Source: Parvularcula sp. (lineage in GTDB: Bacteria; Pseudomonadota; Alphaproteobacteria; Caulobacterales; Parvularculaceae). From it: a DNA stretch of 14,700 nucleotides. Shown here in pieces: positions 5,070-12,587 of this stretch (positions within the stretch are counted from its first letter, which is position 1; each line of letters begins with the position of its first letter). The notes beneath the pieces are model-generated. The model did no database searches. It was given only the letters and a program-made list of their open reading frames with translations, and had not been told where the DNA came from. Both the position numbers and the translations under genes were made by a program. Where the stretch lies: positions 9,062 through 23,761 of the forward strand of contig DNZB01000057.1 of NCBI GenBank assembly GCA_003506635.1. The letters are read 5' to 3'.

Positions 5070-6367
5070 TTCGACCGCAAGATCGCCTGGAGCCGCGCGA
5101 AACTCTCCTCCGGGTTCGCCATGTCGTGTTGCGCGATGAAGGCGTCGAGCCGCGGAAAAAGCGCGATGGCGCGGTCGGTCGCCGCATCGGCCCCGGCGAC
5201 ATAAAGCCCGGCGCGCAAGACAAGCTCGGCGTTTTCATATGCGGCGAGGAGGCGGCGCGCTTCAAGCAGCGCCCCATTTTCCGCGGCGCTCGCCGCCGCG
5301 GGAAGGGAACGCGACACCGACCGCCTGATGTTGACGGCCGGAAAGCGGCCGCGCTCGGCGATCGTCCGGTCAAGGACGATATGGCCGTCAAGAAGTCCCC
5401 GCACCATGTCGGCGACGGGCTCTTCCATGTCGGACCCGGCGACCAGCACCGAAAAGACGGCGGTGATGTCGCCTTCGCCCTCGACGCCGGGGCCGGCGCG
5501 TTCGACCAGCGCGGCGAGCGCGCTGACGGTGGACGGCGGATAGGCGTGGAGCGACGGCGGCTCGCCCTTCGCAAGCGCGATTTCCCGGTGCGCGTCGGCG
5601 AAGCGCGTCAGGCTGTCGAAGACGAGAAGGGCGTGCGCGCCCTCTCGCCTGAAATATTCAGCGACGGCAAGCGCAAGGCGCGCGCTTTCGCGCCTCGCCA
5701 GCGGCGGCTCGTCCGAGGTTGAGGCGATGACGACCGTCTTGTCGAGGATTCCCGCCTCCCGCGCCGCTTCGACGAATGATCGCACCTCGCGGCCGCGCTC
5801 GCCGATCAGCGCCAGCACGCAAACATCGGCGTCGACGCCGGCGGCGAAGCTGGAAAGGAGCGTCGATTTGCCGACGCCGGAGCCGGCGAAGACCCCAGCG
5901 CGCTGGCCGCGGCACAAGGGAAGAAACGTATCGAACGCGCCCATGCCGGTCGCCAGCCGCGGCCCCAGCGCGCGGCGCAGCGCGGCGGGCGGCGGCGGCG
6001 CGTTAAGTCGCATTGCGCGCGCGCCCCCGCGCGGGGCCGCGCCGTCGATCGTTTCGCCGCGCCAGTTGAGGACGCGCCCTAACCAGTCCTTGCTCGGCCG
6101 CGCGAAGGCGATGTCGGGCCTTAGTTCGGCGCGCGCGCCGGCGGTGACGCCCTCCGTCGACTCGAACGCATAGGCGAGCGCGGCATCGCGCTCGACCGCG
6201 TAGGTCTCTGCGATGAGCGGCGGGCGCTTCTCGCGCGTGATCGACAGCCGGTCGCCGACGCGAACGAACCGCGCGAGCCCCCCGACGCGAAGTTTTGCGC
6301 CGTCGACCGCGGCGATCGCGCCGTACACGGAGGGCCGCAGGCTCTCGATAAGGGCGGGCTCGATCAT
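5066..6367 (-). CDS. fliI: Flagellum-specific export ATPase FliI
   Basis: FliI forms the hexameric ATPase at the base of the export apparatus and resembles the F1 beta subunit. In the 433-residue protein the Walker A loop GSGVGKST is at 162-169, GERGREV with the catalytic glutamate at 189-195, and Walker B ALLVFD at 246-251 followed by SLTRFADA. Further family blocks are REIALAKGEPP, HAYPPSTVSALAALVERAG and SDMEEPVADMVRGLLDG. All catalytic elements are intact and the length is only slightly short (usual ~440-455). GGGAG lies five bases before ATG 6367. The gene is alone on this strand, divergent from flgB across 93 bp with CtrA-type motifs, and is not next to fliH or a classical fliJ. It ends by sharing CTAG with the convergent DUF1217 gene. 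Confidence 0.96.
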   Translation of the reverse strand: MIEPALIESLRPSVYGAIAAVDGAKLRVGGLARFVRVGDRLSITREKRPPLIAETYAVERDAALAYAFESTEGVTAGARAELRPDIAFARPSKDWLGRVLNWRGETIDGAAPRGGARAMRLNAPPPPAALRRALGPRLATGMGAFDTFLPLCRGQRAGVFAGSGVGKSTLLSSFAAGVDADVCVLALIGERGREVRSFVEAAREAGILDKTVVIASTSDEPPLARRESARLALAVAEYFRREGAHALLVFDSLTRFADAHREIALAKGEPPSLHAYPPSTVSALAALVERAGPGVEGEGDITAVFSVLVAGSDMEEPVADMVRGLLDGHIVLDRTIAERGRFPAVNIRRSVSRSLPAAASAAENGALLEARRLLAAYENAELVLRAGLYVAGADAATDRAIALFPRLDAFIAQHDMANPEESFARLQAILRSN

Positions 6368-6398
6368 GCGGGCTCCCGTTCAAACTTCATTGGTGGCA

Positions 6399-6421
6399 TT
6401 AACCATTAATTACAACTTTAA
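6399..6421. promoter_or_regulatory. Clustered CtrA-type sites in the fliI/flgB divergent region
   Basis: The 93-bp gap between divergent fliI and flgB contains TTAA at 6399-6402, 6406-6409 and 6418-6421, and TTAC at 6410-6413. TTAA (6399) and TTAC (6410) are exactly seven bases apart, and the first element reads TTAACCAT, the alternative CtrA half-site described for Caulobacter. The patch is strikingly AT-rich against its surroundings. It lies 32 bp from the fliI start and about 40 bp from flgB, so it could serve either or both. A TTTATC at 6428-6433 is a weak -10 candidate for flgB. Regulator identity is inferred from the motif. Confidence 0.5.
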
Positions 6422-6460
6422 CGCGAGTTTATCCGCAGGTAAGGTTAAGGAGCCGTCACC

Positions 6461-6814
6461 ATGCCATCCGATATCGCCCTGCTTCGCCTCGCCGGAGCGC
6501 TCGGCCGCCATTCGGCGGAGAGGCTTTCGACGGCGGCGGTCAACGTCGCCAACGCCGACACGCCTGGCTACCGCGCGAAGGACATCGAGCCCTTCAGCGA
6601 CGCCGTCCGCCGCCTTCGCGAAGAAAGTGAAACGATGGCGTTCCGTACAAGGACTGTCGAAAAGCTCGGCGCCGCATCGCCGAACGGCAACACGGTCTCG
6701 CTTGAAGAGGAAATGATTCGCGCCGGCGCCGCCTCGCGCGCCGGCGAGATCGCGGCGACGCTGTTCGAAAAGACGATCGCCATGCTTCGCGCCGCCGGCG
6801 CCCGGCCGCGGTGA
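6461..6814 (+). CDS. flgB: Flagellar basal-body rod protein FlgB
   Basis: FlgB is a proximal rod subunit, exported early and assembled on FliE in the periplasm. The 117 residues carry the rod-family N-terminal signature VNVANADTPGYRAKDI at ~27-42 and a C-terminal helix (GEIAATLFEKTIAMLRAAG) of the rod coiled-coil type. A good ribosome site, AAGGAG at 6447-6452, precedes ATG 6461 by eight bases. It is the first gene of the long flgB-flgC-fliE-fliQ-flhA-fliR-flhB operon. Its control region holds CtrA-type motifs, fitting expression as an early flagellar gene. The length is slightly below the usual ~130 residues, with no missing block apparent. Confidence 0.95.
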   Translation: MPSDIALLRLAGALGRHSAERLSTAAVNVANADTPGYRAKDIEPFSDAVRRLREESETMAFRTRTVEKLGAASPNGNTVSLEEEMIRAGAASRAGEIAATLFEKTIAMLRAAGARPR

Positions 6815-6819
6815 CCGCC

Positions 6820-7212
6820 ATGAACGTCTTCGCCAAAACCTCCGCCGCCGCGGCTTCCGGTCTTCGCGCGCAAGCCTATCGCTTGCAGATCGTCGCGCAA
6901 AATCTCGCCAACGCCGATACGCACGGCTATCGCCGCAAGACGGTGACTTTTGATCGCGCGCTCGACCGCGCGGCGAATGTCGAGACCGTCAAAGTCTCGC
7001 GCATCGGCCTTGACCCATCGCCGCGCGAGCGGAAATTCGACCCGACGCACCCGCTCGCCGACGCCGAAGGCTATGTCGAAGGGTCGAACGTCAACGTCAT
7101 CACCGAGCTTGCGGACGCGAAGGAGGCGAACCAGTCCTATCAGGCCGGGCTGCAGATCATTTCGCAGGTCCGGCAAATGTATTCCGGGCTGCTGGAAATC
7201 CTGAGGCGATAG
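6820..7212 (+). CDS. flgC: Flagellar basal-body rod protein FlgC
   Basis: FlgC is a proximal rod subunit. The 130-residue protein starts MNVFAKTSAAAASGLRAQ and has the rod signature IVAQNLANADTHGYRRKTV at ~24-42. FDPTHPLADAEGYVEGSNVN follows near the middle, and the C-terminal helix is QSYQAGLQIISQVRQMYSGL. The ATG at 6820 gives the usual family N-terminus. A GTG at 6811, overlapping the flgB stop, would add MTA and cannot be excluded, since no clear ribosome site precedes either start; coupling to flgB translation is likely. The gene is followed by fliE after nine bases. Confidence 0.95.
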   Translation: MNVFAKTSAAAASGLRAQAYRLQIVAQNLANADTHGYRRKTVTFDRALDRAANVETVKVSRIGLDPSPRERKFDPTHPLADAEGYVEGSNVNVITELADAKEANQSYQAGLQIISQVRQMYSGLLEILRR

Positions 7213-7221
7213 GTTCGTGCG

Positions 7222-7512
7222 ATGAAAATGCTGCCGTTTCAGGCTGCGCAAGCCTACAGCGCCGCGAAATCCGCGGTCGCCGCGCCCGCCGCGAAGAGCG
7301 ACAACGCCGGCCTTGCTTTCGACGCGATCCAGAAGCTCGCCGGCGTCATCAATGAGAGCGAGAAAGCCTCGGTCGGACTGATGACCGGCGGCGCCGATCC
7401 GCACTCCGTCGTCGAGGCGATCGCCGCCGCCGAGCTTGCGATCGAAACCGCGATCACGGTGCGCGACAAGGTCGTCGAGGCGTACCAGGAAATCCTCCGG
7501 ATGCCGGTCTGA
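7222..7512 (+). CDS. fliE: Flagellar hook-basal body protein FliE
   Basis: FliE joins the MS ring and export gate to the rod and is among the first substrates exported. The 96-residue protein has a variable Ala-rich N-terminus to ~residue 35. The conserved body follows: FDAIQKLAGVINESEKASVG, then the PHSVVEAIAAAELAIETAI helix, then VRDKVVEAYQEILRMPV. The last is the diagnostic FliE ending. The size is typical. It sits nine bases after flgC and eight before fliQ in the same operon. There is no signal peptide, as expected. Confidence 0.95.
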   Translation: MKMLPFQAAQAYSAAKSAVAAPAAKSDNAGLAFDAIQKLAGVINESEKASVGLMTGGADPHSVVEAIAAAELAIETAITVRDKVVEAYQEILRMPV

Positions 7513-7520
7513 TCCCCGCC

Positions 7521-7787
7521 ATGACCGAGCAAGATGTTCTGGGTCTGTTACGCGAAGCGCTGTCGCTCAGCGTCGTCATGGTCGCGCCGCTGATGTTCGT
7601 GGCGCTGTCGGCCGGTCTCGTCATCGGCCTTCTTCAGGCGCTGACGTCAGTGCAGGAGCAGACGCTGACTTTCGCGCCGAAGCTGGCGGCGATGCTGATC
7701 GTCTTCGCCGTCACGGCGGGATCGACCGGCCGCATGCTGGCGGACTTCTTTGAAACGCGCCTTATTCCCCTGATCGCCGGAGGCTGA
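7521..7787 (+). CDS. fliQ: Flagellar export gate protein FliQ
   Basis: FliQ is a small inner-membrane subunit of the FliP-FliQ-FliR export gate. The 88 residues form two hydrophobic helical segments (about 17-41 and 53-72). The family motif LQALTSVQEQTLTFAPKL lies between them at ~36-53. The start begins MTEQDVLGLLREALSLS, close to other FliQ proteins. A ribosome site is weak, and the gene probably depends on translation coming from fliE eight bases upstream. fliP is not in this window and must lie elsewhere. Confidence 0.95.
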   Translation: MTEQDVLGLLREALSLSVVMVAPLMFVALSAGLVIGLLQALTSVQEQTLTFAPKLAAMLIVFAVTAGSTGRMLADFFETRLIPLIAGG

Positions 7788-7789
7788 CA

Positions 7790-9904
7790 ATGCCGGCTGC
7801 TCCGACCGTACGCGCCGGCGGCCCCTTGTTCGGGAATTTTTTTCCGGCGAACAGCCGCGCGACGACCGTGATGACCGCGGGCCTCATCGCCATCATTGCG
7901 ATGATGGTTCTGCCTGCGCCGCCGGTCCTCGTCGACATCGGCCTGACGGTCTCCTTCGCGCTTGCGATGCTCGTCTTCGCGATGACGCTGTTCGTCGAGC
8001 GGCCGGTGGATTTCTCCGGCTTTCCGACGGTTCTTCTCTCAGCGGTGATGCTTCGCCTGTCGCTCAACATCTCATCGACGCGGCTGATCATCGGGGAAGG
8101 ACACACGGGTCCGGACGCCGCGGGCGCGGTCATCCACGGCTTCGCCATGTTCATCATGGACGGCAATATTTTCATCGGGCTTGTCGTCTTCACCGTCATC
8201 ATGATCGTCAACTTCATGGTGATCACCAAGGGCGCGGGCCGCATGGCGGAAGTCGGGGCGCGCTTCGCGCTCGACGGCATGCCGGGCAAGCAGCTGGCGA
8301 TCGACAGCGACGTCGCCGCCGGCGCGATCACGCATGAAGAAGCGCAAGCGCGGCGCAAGCGCGAACAGGACGAGACGGCGTTTTTCGGATCGCTCGACGG
8401 CGCTTCGAAATTCGTCAAGGGCGACGCGGTCGCCGGGCTTCTCATCACCATCCTCAACCTCGTCGTCGGCATCGGCGTCGGCGCCGGCGCGCACGGCCTC
8501 AGCCTTGAGGAAGCGGTCAGAACCTATTCGATCCTGACGGTCGGCGACGGTCTCGTATCGCAATTGCCCTCGGTCATCATTTCGGTCGCCGCGGCGCTTT
8601 TGATGTCAAAGGGCGGAACGTCGGGATCGACGGACACGATCGTCATCGGCCAGCTTACGTCTTATCCGCTCGCGCTGATGACGGTTGCGGGCTGCATGGC
8701 GGTGTTCGCGGTGGTGCCGGGATTGCCGTTTCTCTATTTCGCGCTCGGCGCGGTCGGCCTCGCCGCCGGCGCGCTCTTCCTTCACGCACGCGAAAACAGG
8801 AAAGCGCGCGACGCCTTGACTGCGCCGCCGCCCGCGGCGCCCGCCGCCGGGAAAACGCTCGGCGATCATCTCGCGCTCGATGAAATCCAGGTGGAGTTTG
8901 CGCCGGACCTGACGCCGCTCGCTCTTGATGCGGCGACGGGACTTGAAGCGCGCATCGCGAAAATCCGCAATTTCGTCGCGAGCGAATTCGGCTTCGTGGT
9001 GCCGCCGATCCGCCTGACGGACAGCGCCGATCTTAGCCCGGGCGATTACGTCATCTACATCCAGGGCGTCGAGCACGCGCGGTTCCGGCTTCGGCCCGAT
9101 CAGATCCTCGTCCTCGCCGATGAGACGGAAGCGGCGAGCCTTGGCGGCGAGCCGGTGCAAGAGCCTGTCTACGGCGCCCCGGCGCGCTGGCTTTCCGCGT
9201 CGCGCCGGCAAGACGCGCTCGCCGCCGGTCTTGCCGTCGTTGAACCCGGCGAAGTTCTTGCAACGCATCTTCTGGAATCGATCAAGTCGAATTTCGGCCG
9301 CCTGATGACGCGACGCGCGATGCGGCGCCTGCTCGATGAGGCGGTGAAGACCAGCGAGCCGGCGCGCAGCGACGCGCTGCGCCAGATGATCGACGATCTG
9401 GTGCCCGAAAAGGTTCCGGTCGAGACCGCGCAAGCGGTGTTCAGGTTGCTTCTTGATGAGGGCGTCTCGGTGAGGAATGTCGGCCTCATCCTCGAGACGA
9501 TCGCCGAAGTGCGCCCATGGTGCGAAAACGCCGAGCAGATCGCCGAGCATGTCCGCCGGCGTCTGGCAAAACAGATCACCGCAAGCATCCGCAACGAGCG
9601 CGGCGAGGCGCCGCTCATCCAGCTGTCGCCGGACTGGGAGCAGCTGTTCCTGAAATATGAGGTCGTCAAGGGAAACGCCAAGGAAGTCGCGCTGCCGCCG
9701 GAGGAGTTCAACCGGCTCTCGCGCTCCATCCAGGACCAGCTGCGAAACGCCGCTGCGCAGAAACTCTCGCCGGCGATCGTCACTTTCGCCGATCGCCGGC
9801 GCTTCATTCGAACCGTGCTCGCCTCCAAGGGCGTGCGCAATCCGGTCGTCGCTTATGACGAACTCGATCTGCAGACCAAGCCGGTTCTCGTCGGAGCGGC
9901 CTGA
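7790..9904 (+). CDS. flhA: Flagellar export apparatus protein FlhA
   Basis: FlhA forms the nonameric ring of the export gate, couples proton flow to export and docks chaperone-substrate complexes through its cytoplasmic domain. The 704-residue protein has about eight membrane helices in residues ~24-330. The FHIPEP block lies at ~141-170 (NFMVITKGAGRMAEVGARFA, then LDGMPGKQ), preceded by MLRLSLNISSTRLI at ~87-100. DGASKFVKGD at 203-212 contains the aspartate equivalent to the proton-pathway Asp208 of Salmonella. The soluble domain runs from ~360 to the end, including RLLLDEGVSVRNVGLILETI. GGAGG at 7779-7783 precedes ATG 7790 by six bases. All parts are present at normal length. The gene lies two bases after fliQ and three before fliR. 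Confidence 0.97.
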   Translation: MPAAPTVRAGGPLFGNFFPANSRATTVMTAGLIAIIAMMVLPAPPVLVDIGLTVSFALAMLVFAMTLFVERPVDFSGFPTVLLSAVMLRLSLNISSTRLIIGEGHTGPDAAGAVIHGFAMFIMDGNIFIGLVVFTVIMIVNFMVITKGAGRMAEVGARFALDGMPGKQLAIDSDVAAGAITHEEAQARRKREQDETAFFGSLDGASKFVKGDAVAGLLITILNLVVGIGVGAGAHGLSLEEAVRTYSILTVGDGLVSQLPSVIISVAAALLMSKGGTSGSTDTIVIGQLTSYPLALMTVAGCMAVFAVVPGLPFLYFALGAVGLAAGALFLHARENRKARDALTAPPPAAPAAGKTLGDHLALDEIQVEFAPDLTPLALDAATGLEARIAKIRNFVASEFGFVVPPIRLTDSADLSPGDYVIYIQGVEHARFRLRPDQILVLADETEAASLGGEPVQEPVYGAPARWLSASRRQDALAAGLAVVEPGEVLATHLLESIKSNFGRLMTRRAMRRLLDEAVKTSEPARSDALRQMIDDLVPEKVPVETAQAVFRLLLDEGVSVRNVGLILETIAEVRPWCENAEQIAEHVRRRLAKQITASIRNERGEAPLIQLSPDWEQLFLKYEVVKGNAKEVALPPEEFNRLSRSIQDQLRNAAAQKLSPAIVTFADRRRFIRTVLASKGVRNPVVAYDELDLQTKPVLVGAA

Positions 9905-9907
9905 GCC

Positions 9908-10693
9908 ATGACCGAATATTTCGCCGCCATCGCAGGGCTCGTTGAGGCGGCGAACCTCAACCTGCCGCTCTGGGCGGGGGTGCTCGCGCGCATGTCGGCG
10001 ATCGCGTTTCTTGCGCCGGCGCTCGGCGAACTGGCCGTGCCGGTGCGCGTAAGGCTCGCCGGCGCGATTGCGCTGACGATGCTTGTCGCGCCATTCGCGG
10101 CGGCGCCTGCGCCGGCCGCAAATGCGGCGGCGCTCGCCGCCATGATCGGCGCTGAGGCCGCGACCGGGCTGCTGATCGGCTTTGCGCTCCGCCTCGGCGT
10201 CTTCGCCTTGCAGATGCTCGGCGTCGTCACCGCGCAAGTCCTGACGCTGTCGCAGCTCTTCGGGCCGGGGCTGAGCCACGATCAGGAATCGCCCATCTCG
10301 ACGATCCTGATCGCCGCCGGCCTCGCGCTCGCCTGCGCCAGCGGGCTGCATCTGCGCCTCGCCGCTTCGCTCGCCGAAAGTTACGCGGCGTTCCCGTTCG
10401 GCGCCGGATTCGATTTTTCGCAAGGCGCTGAATTCGCCGCGGCGCAGTCCGGGAAAGCCCTGTCGCTCGCCTTCGGAATGGCCGCGCCTTTTGTGCTGCT
10501 GGGAATGGTCTATTCGGTCGCGCTCGCCGCGGCGAACCGCGCGATGCCGCAGATGGCGGCGGTGTTCGTCGGCGCGCCGGCGGTCATTTTCGCCGGGATG
10601 GCGCTGTTCGCCGGCGCCGCCGCCGTCATTCTGTCGCGCTGGAGCGAGGTGACGGCGAGCCTTGTCGCGGCGCCGCTTGCGGGGCTGCCATGA
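9908..10693 (+). CDS. fliR: Flagellar export gate protein FliR
   Basis: FliR is an inner-membrane subunit that builds the export gate with FliP and FliQ. The 261 residues are strongly hydrophobic with about six segments. The first third has the typical LARMSAIAFLAPALGE and VPVRVRLAGAIALTMLVAP. The middle has GAEAATGLLIGFALRL and the FGPGLSHDQESPISTILI loop. The C-terminal part has AANRAMPQMAAVFVGAPA, a conserved FliR block. The start is ATG 9908, three bases after the flhA stop. The end overlaps flhB by ATGA, matching the tight stoichiometry of these components. The length is normal. Confidence 0.95.
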   Translation: MTEYFAAIAGLVEAANLNLPLWAGVLARMSAIAFLAPALGELAVPVRVRLAGAIALTMLVAPFAAAPAPAANAAALAAMIGAEAATGLLIGFALRLGVFALQMLGVVTAQVLTLSQLFGPGLSHDQESPISTILIAAGLALACASGLHLRLAASLAESYAAFPFGAGFDFSQGAEFAAAQSGKALSLAFGMAAPFVLLGMVYSVALAAANRAMPQMAAVFVGAPAVIFAGMALFAGAAAVILSRWSEVTASLVAAPLAGLP

Positions 10694-11757
10694 ACGGGGA
10701 CGCTGGTCAGGACAAATCATTCGACCCCACGCCGTCGCGGCTTGAGCGCGCGCGGCGCGAGGGCGACATGCCGGTCTCGCGCGATGCGACCGGCGCCGCC
10801 GCCTATCTCGGCTTTTTTCTTGCGAGCCTTGCCGGCGCCGTCATGCTGGGGCCGCAGATCGCGGCGGCGCTCGCCGTCTTCCAGGACCGGCCCGAGGCGT
10901 TTTCGCCGCTGAAGAATGAAGCAGCGCTCGGCGCCGCGATATCGTCGGCCGTCGCGCCCGCCTCGATTTTTCTGATAGCCCCCGCGGCCGTCGCCGCCGC
11001 CGCGCTTGTTCTCCAGCAAAGCGTCGTGATCGCGCCGGTGCGGCTTAAGGTGAAGCTTTCGCGCCTGTCGCCCGTCGCCAACGCCAAACACAAATTCGGG
11101 CCGGACGGTCTTGCGGAATTCGCGAAAGGCGCCGCCGTTCTCGCGCTTATCACCGCGGGCTTCTATTTTCTTTACAAGGACCGTTTCGATCGCCTGCCGG
11201 GCGCGGCGCTGATGCGCGGGGAGGGGGTCGCAGGCGCGATCGCGGCGGAGGCCGCGCCGCTCATCGGCGCGATTGCGGCCTTCACGCTCGTGATCGGCGC
11301 GGCCGATCTCTTCTGGGTGCGCTATCGCCGCAGGCAGCGCCTGATGATGTCGCTTGAGGAAGTGCGCCGCGACGCGAAGGAGACCGACGGCGATCCGCAT
11401 TTCAAGTCGGCGCGGCGCGAACGGGCGAAAGCGATCGCGACGAACAAGATGCTCGCCGAAGTGCCGAAGGCGAGCGTCGTCATCGTCAACCCCGAGCACT
11501 ACGCCGTCGCGCTGAAATGGGACGGCCCGAAATCCGGGCCGCCCGTCTGCGTCGCCAAGGGCGTCGACAACATGGCCGCGAAGATTCGCGAACTGGCGGC
11601 GGCGAGCGGCGTGCCCATTCGCCGCGACCCGCCGACGGCGCGCGCGATCTACGCAGTCGTCGAGGTCGGCGAAGCGATCCGGCGCGAGCACTTTGCGGCG
11701 ATCGCCGCGGCGATTCACTTCGCGGATACGGTGCGAAGGAAGGCGCGCGAAAGATGA
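10690..11757 (+). CDS. flhB: Flagellar export switch protein FlhB with NPEH motif
   Basis: FlhB is the export-gate subunit that, after self-cleavage in its cytoplasmic domain, switches substrate class from rod/hook to filament together with FliK. The 355-residue protein has the standard N-terminus DKSFDPTPSRLERARREGDM (~9-28), four membrane segments, the linker VRYRRRQRLMMSLEEVRRDA followed by KETDGDP, and a C-terminal domain ending in an Arg/Lys tail. The self-cleavage motif, normally NPTH, reads NPEH at 267-270 (bases 11488-11499), followed by normal YAVAL. The cleaved bond (Asn-Pro) and the histidine are kept, so cleavage is likely but its rate may differ. Other conserved parts such as AKGVDNMAAKIRELA are intact. 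The gene overlaps fliR and the next small gene by ATGA. Confidence 0.95.
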   Translation: MNGDAGQDKSFDPTPSRLERARREGDMPVSRDATGAAAYLGFFLASLAGAVMLGPQIAAALAVFQDRPEAFSPLKNEAALGAAISSAVAPASIFLIAPAAVAAAALVLQQSVVIAPVRLKVKLSRLSPVANAKHKFGPDGLAEFAKGAAVLALITAGFYFLYKDRFDRLPGAALMRGEGVAGAIAAEAAPLIGAIAAFTLVIGAADLFWVRYRRRQRLMMSLEEVRRDAKETDGDPHFKSARRERAKAIATNKMLAEVPKASVVIVNPEHYAVALKWDGPKSGPPVCVAKGVDNMAAKIRELAAASGVPIRRDPPTARAIYAVVEVGEAIRREHFAAIAAAIHFADTVRRKARER

Positions 11758-12119
11758 CTAAAAAGAAATTCAGCGAAACGAAGGCGCTCCTGTCGTTGAC
11801 CTTGAACCGGCTCGACGTCGCCGAAACCGCGCTCGGCGCGGCGCTTCGGCGGCTGTCCGCGCTCGACGCGGCGATCGCGGCGCTGGTGATCGACCGCGCG
11901 CGCACGGCGGACCTTTTGTCGCTCGCGGCGGTCGAGCCCATGCGCCGCATGGCGGCGCTGCGGATCGAAGAAATGCGGCGAGAGCGGCGCGCGCTTGAAA
12001 CTGAATGCGAGGCCCGCCAGGACGAGACGCGCCAGCTTTTGCGCCAGAGGATCGTGCTGGAGGCAGAGCTTACCTTGCTGGAAGATGAGACGCTGCGGCG
12101 CAGGCGGAACCGGGCCTGA
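11754..12119 (+). CDS. Small coiled-coil protein after flhB, possibly FliJ-like
   Basis: This is a 121-residue, highly charged protein starting MTKKKFSETKALLSLTLNRL. It is almost all helix: two long heptad-like stretches (~8-50 and ~60-118) around the RTADLLSLAAVEPMRRMAAL segment, Arg-rich at the end (RRRRNRA). It overlaps flhB by ATGA and is the last gene of the operon. Size, charge and antiparallel coiled-coil look match FliJ, the central stalk of the FliI ATPase. No fliJ accompanies fliI in this window. I see no decisive FliJ motif, and short coiled coils are easily misassigned, so FliJ is an inference. It could instead be another export chaperone. Confidence 0.5.
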   Translation: MTKKKFSETKALLSLTLNRLDVAETALGAALRRLSALDAAIAALVIDRARTADLLSLAAVEPMRRMAALRIEEMRRERRALETECEARQDETRQLLRQRIVLEAELTLLEDETLRRRRNRA

Positions 12120-12140
12120 CGCCGCTCGTCGCCGCGCTTT

Positions 12141-12587
12141 TCACCGCGCTGTCCACGCTTGCGTGTCGTGGTCCGGGTGCTGATGATTGGCCGCCGCCGG
12201 CGCGTCGGTGAAAATTTCGGGAAGCCGCGCAAGGTCCTTTACCCACGCGATGCGCGATTCAACGCCGTCCTGCGTCACGGGTTTCACCGCCGCCGGATCG
12301 TCAAGACTGCCGATCGTCACATTGAGGTGTCGCGCGCCCAGCGTCTCAAAGGTCAAGGGCGTGCCGCAGGCGGGGCAAAAACCGCGGCGGACATTCGCCG
12401 ACGACTGGAAATGCGCCGGGCGCCCGCGCGTCCAGGCGACGTCTTTCTTTTGCGCGTTGACGAGCGGCTGGAAGAAATTTCCGGCGGCCTTCTGGCACAT
12501 CCGGCAATGGCAGATATGCGGGTTCGACAACGGCCCGTCGATGCGGTAGCGCACCGCGCCGCACTGGCATCCGCCGGAGACTGTCAT
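12141..12587 (-). CDS. GFA (CENP-V/GFA domain) zinc-binding protein
   Basis: This is a 148-residue member of the glutathione-dependent formaldehyde-activating (GFA) family. The seven cysteines of the fold are all present: C7 and C9 (GGCQCGAVRY), C26, C28 and C31 (HICHCRMCQK), and C71 and C74 (FCPACGTPL). These are expected to bind two zinc ions. IGSLDD at ~92-97 is also typical. The biochemical role of most family members is unsettled; binding of glutathione adducts is only one proposal, so no reaction is assigned. The gene is last in the minus-strand cluster and its ATG overlaps the stop of the M23 gene (ATGA). It ends 21 bp from the convergent small gene after flhB; no terminator is visible there. 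Confidence 0.88.
   Translation of the reverse strand: MTVSGGCQCGAVRYRIDGPLSNPHICHCRMCQKAAGNFFQPLVNAQKKDVAWTRGRPAHFQSSANVRRGFCPACGTPLTFETLGARHLNVTIGSLDDPAAVKPVTQDGVESRIAWVKDLARLPEIFTDAPAAANHQHPDHDTQAWTAR

Noticed and set aside
8606..10720. Very long open frame (704 codons) on the minus strand opposite flhA and fliR
   Set aside because: It is Arg/Glu/His-rich with no recognisable domain and lies antisense to two intact, well-conserved genes. Long antisense frames are common in GC-rich coding DNA.
10717..11718. 333-codon minus-strand frame opposite flhB
   Set aside because: Low-complexity Arg-rich translation with no motif; fully explained as a shadow of flhB.
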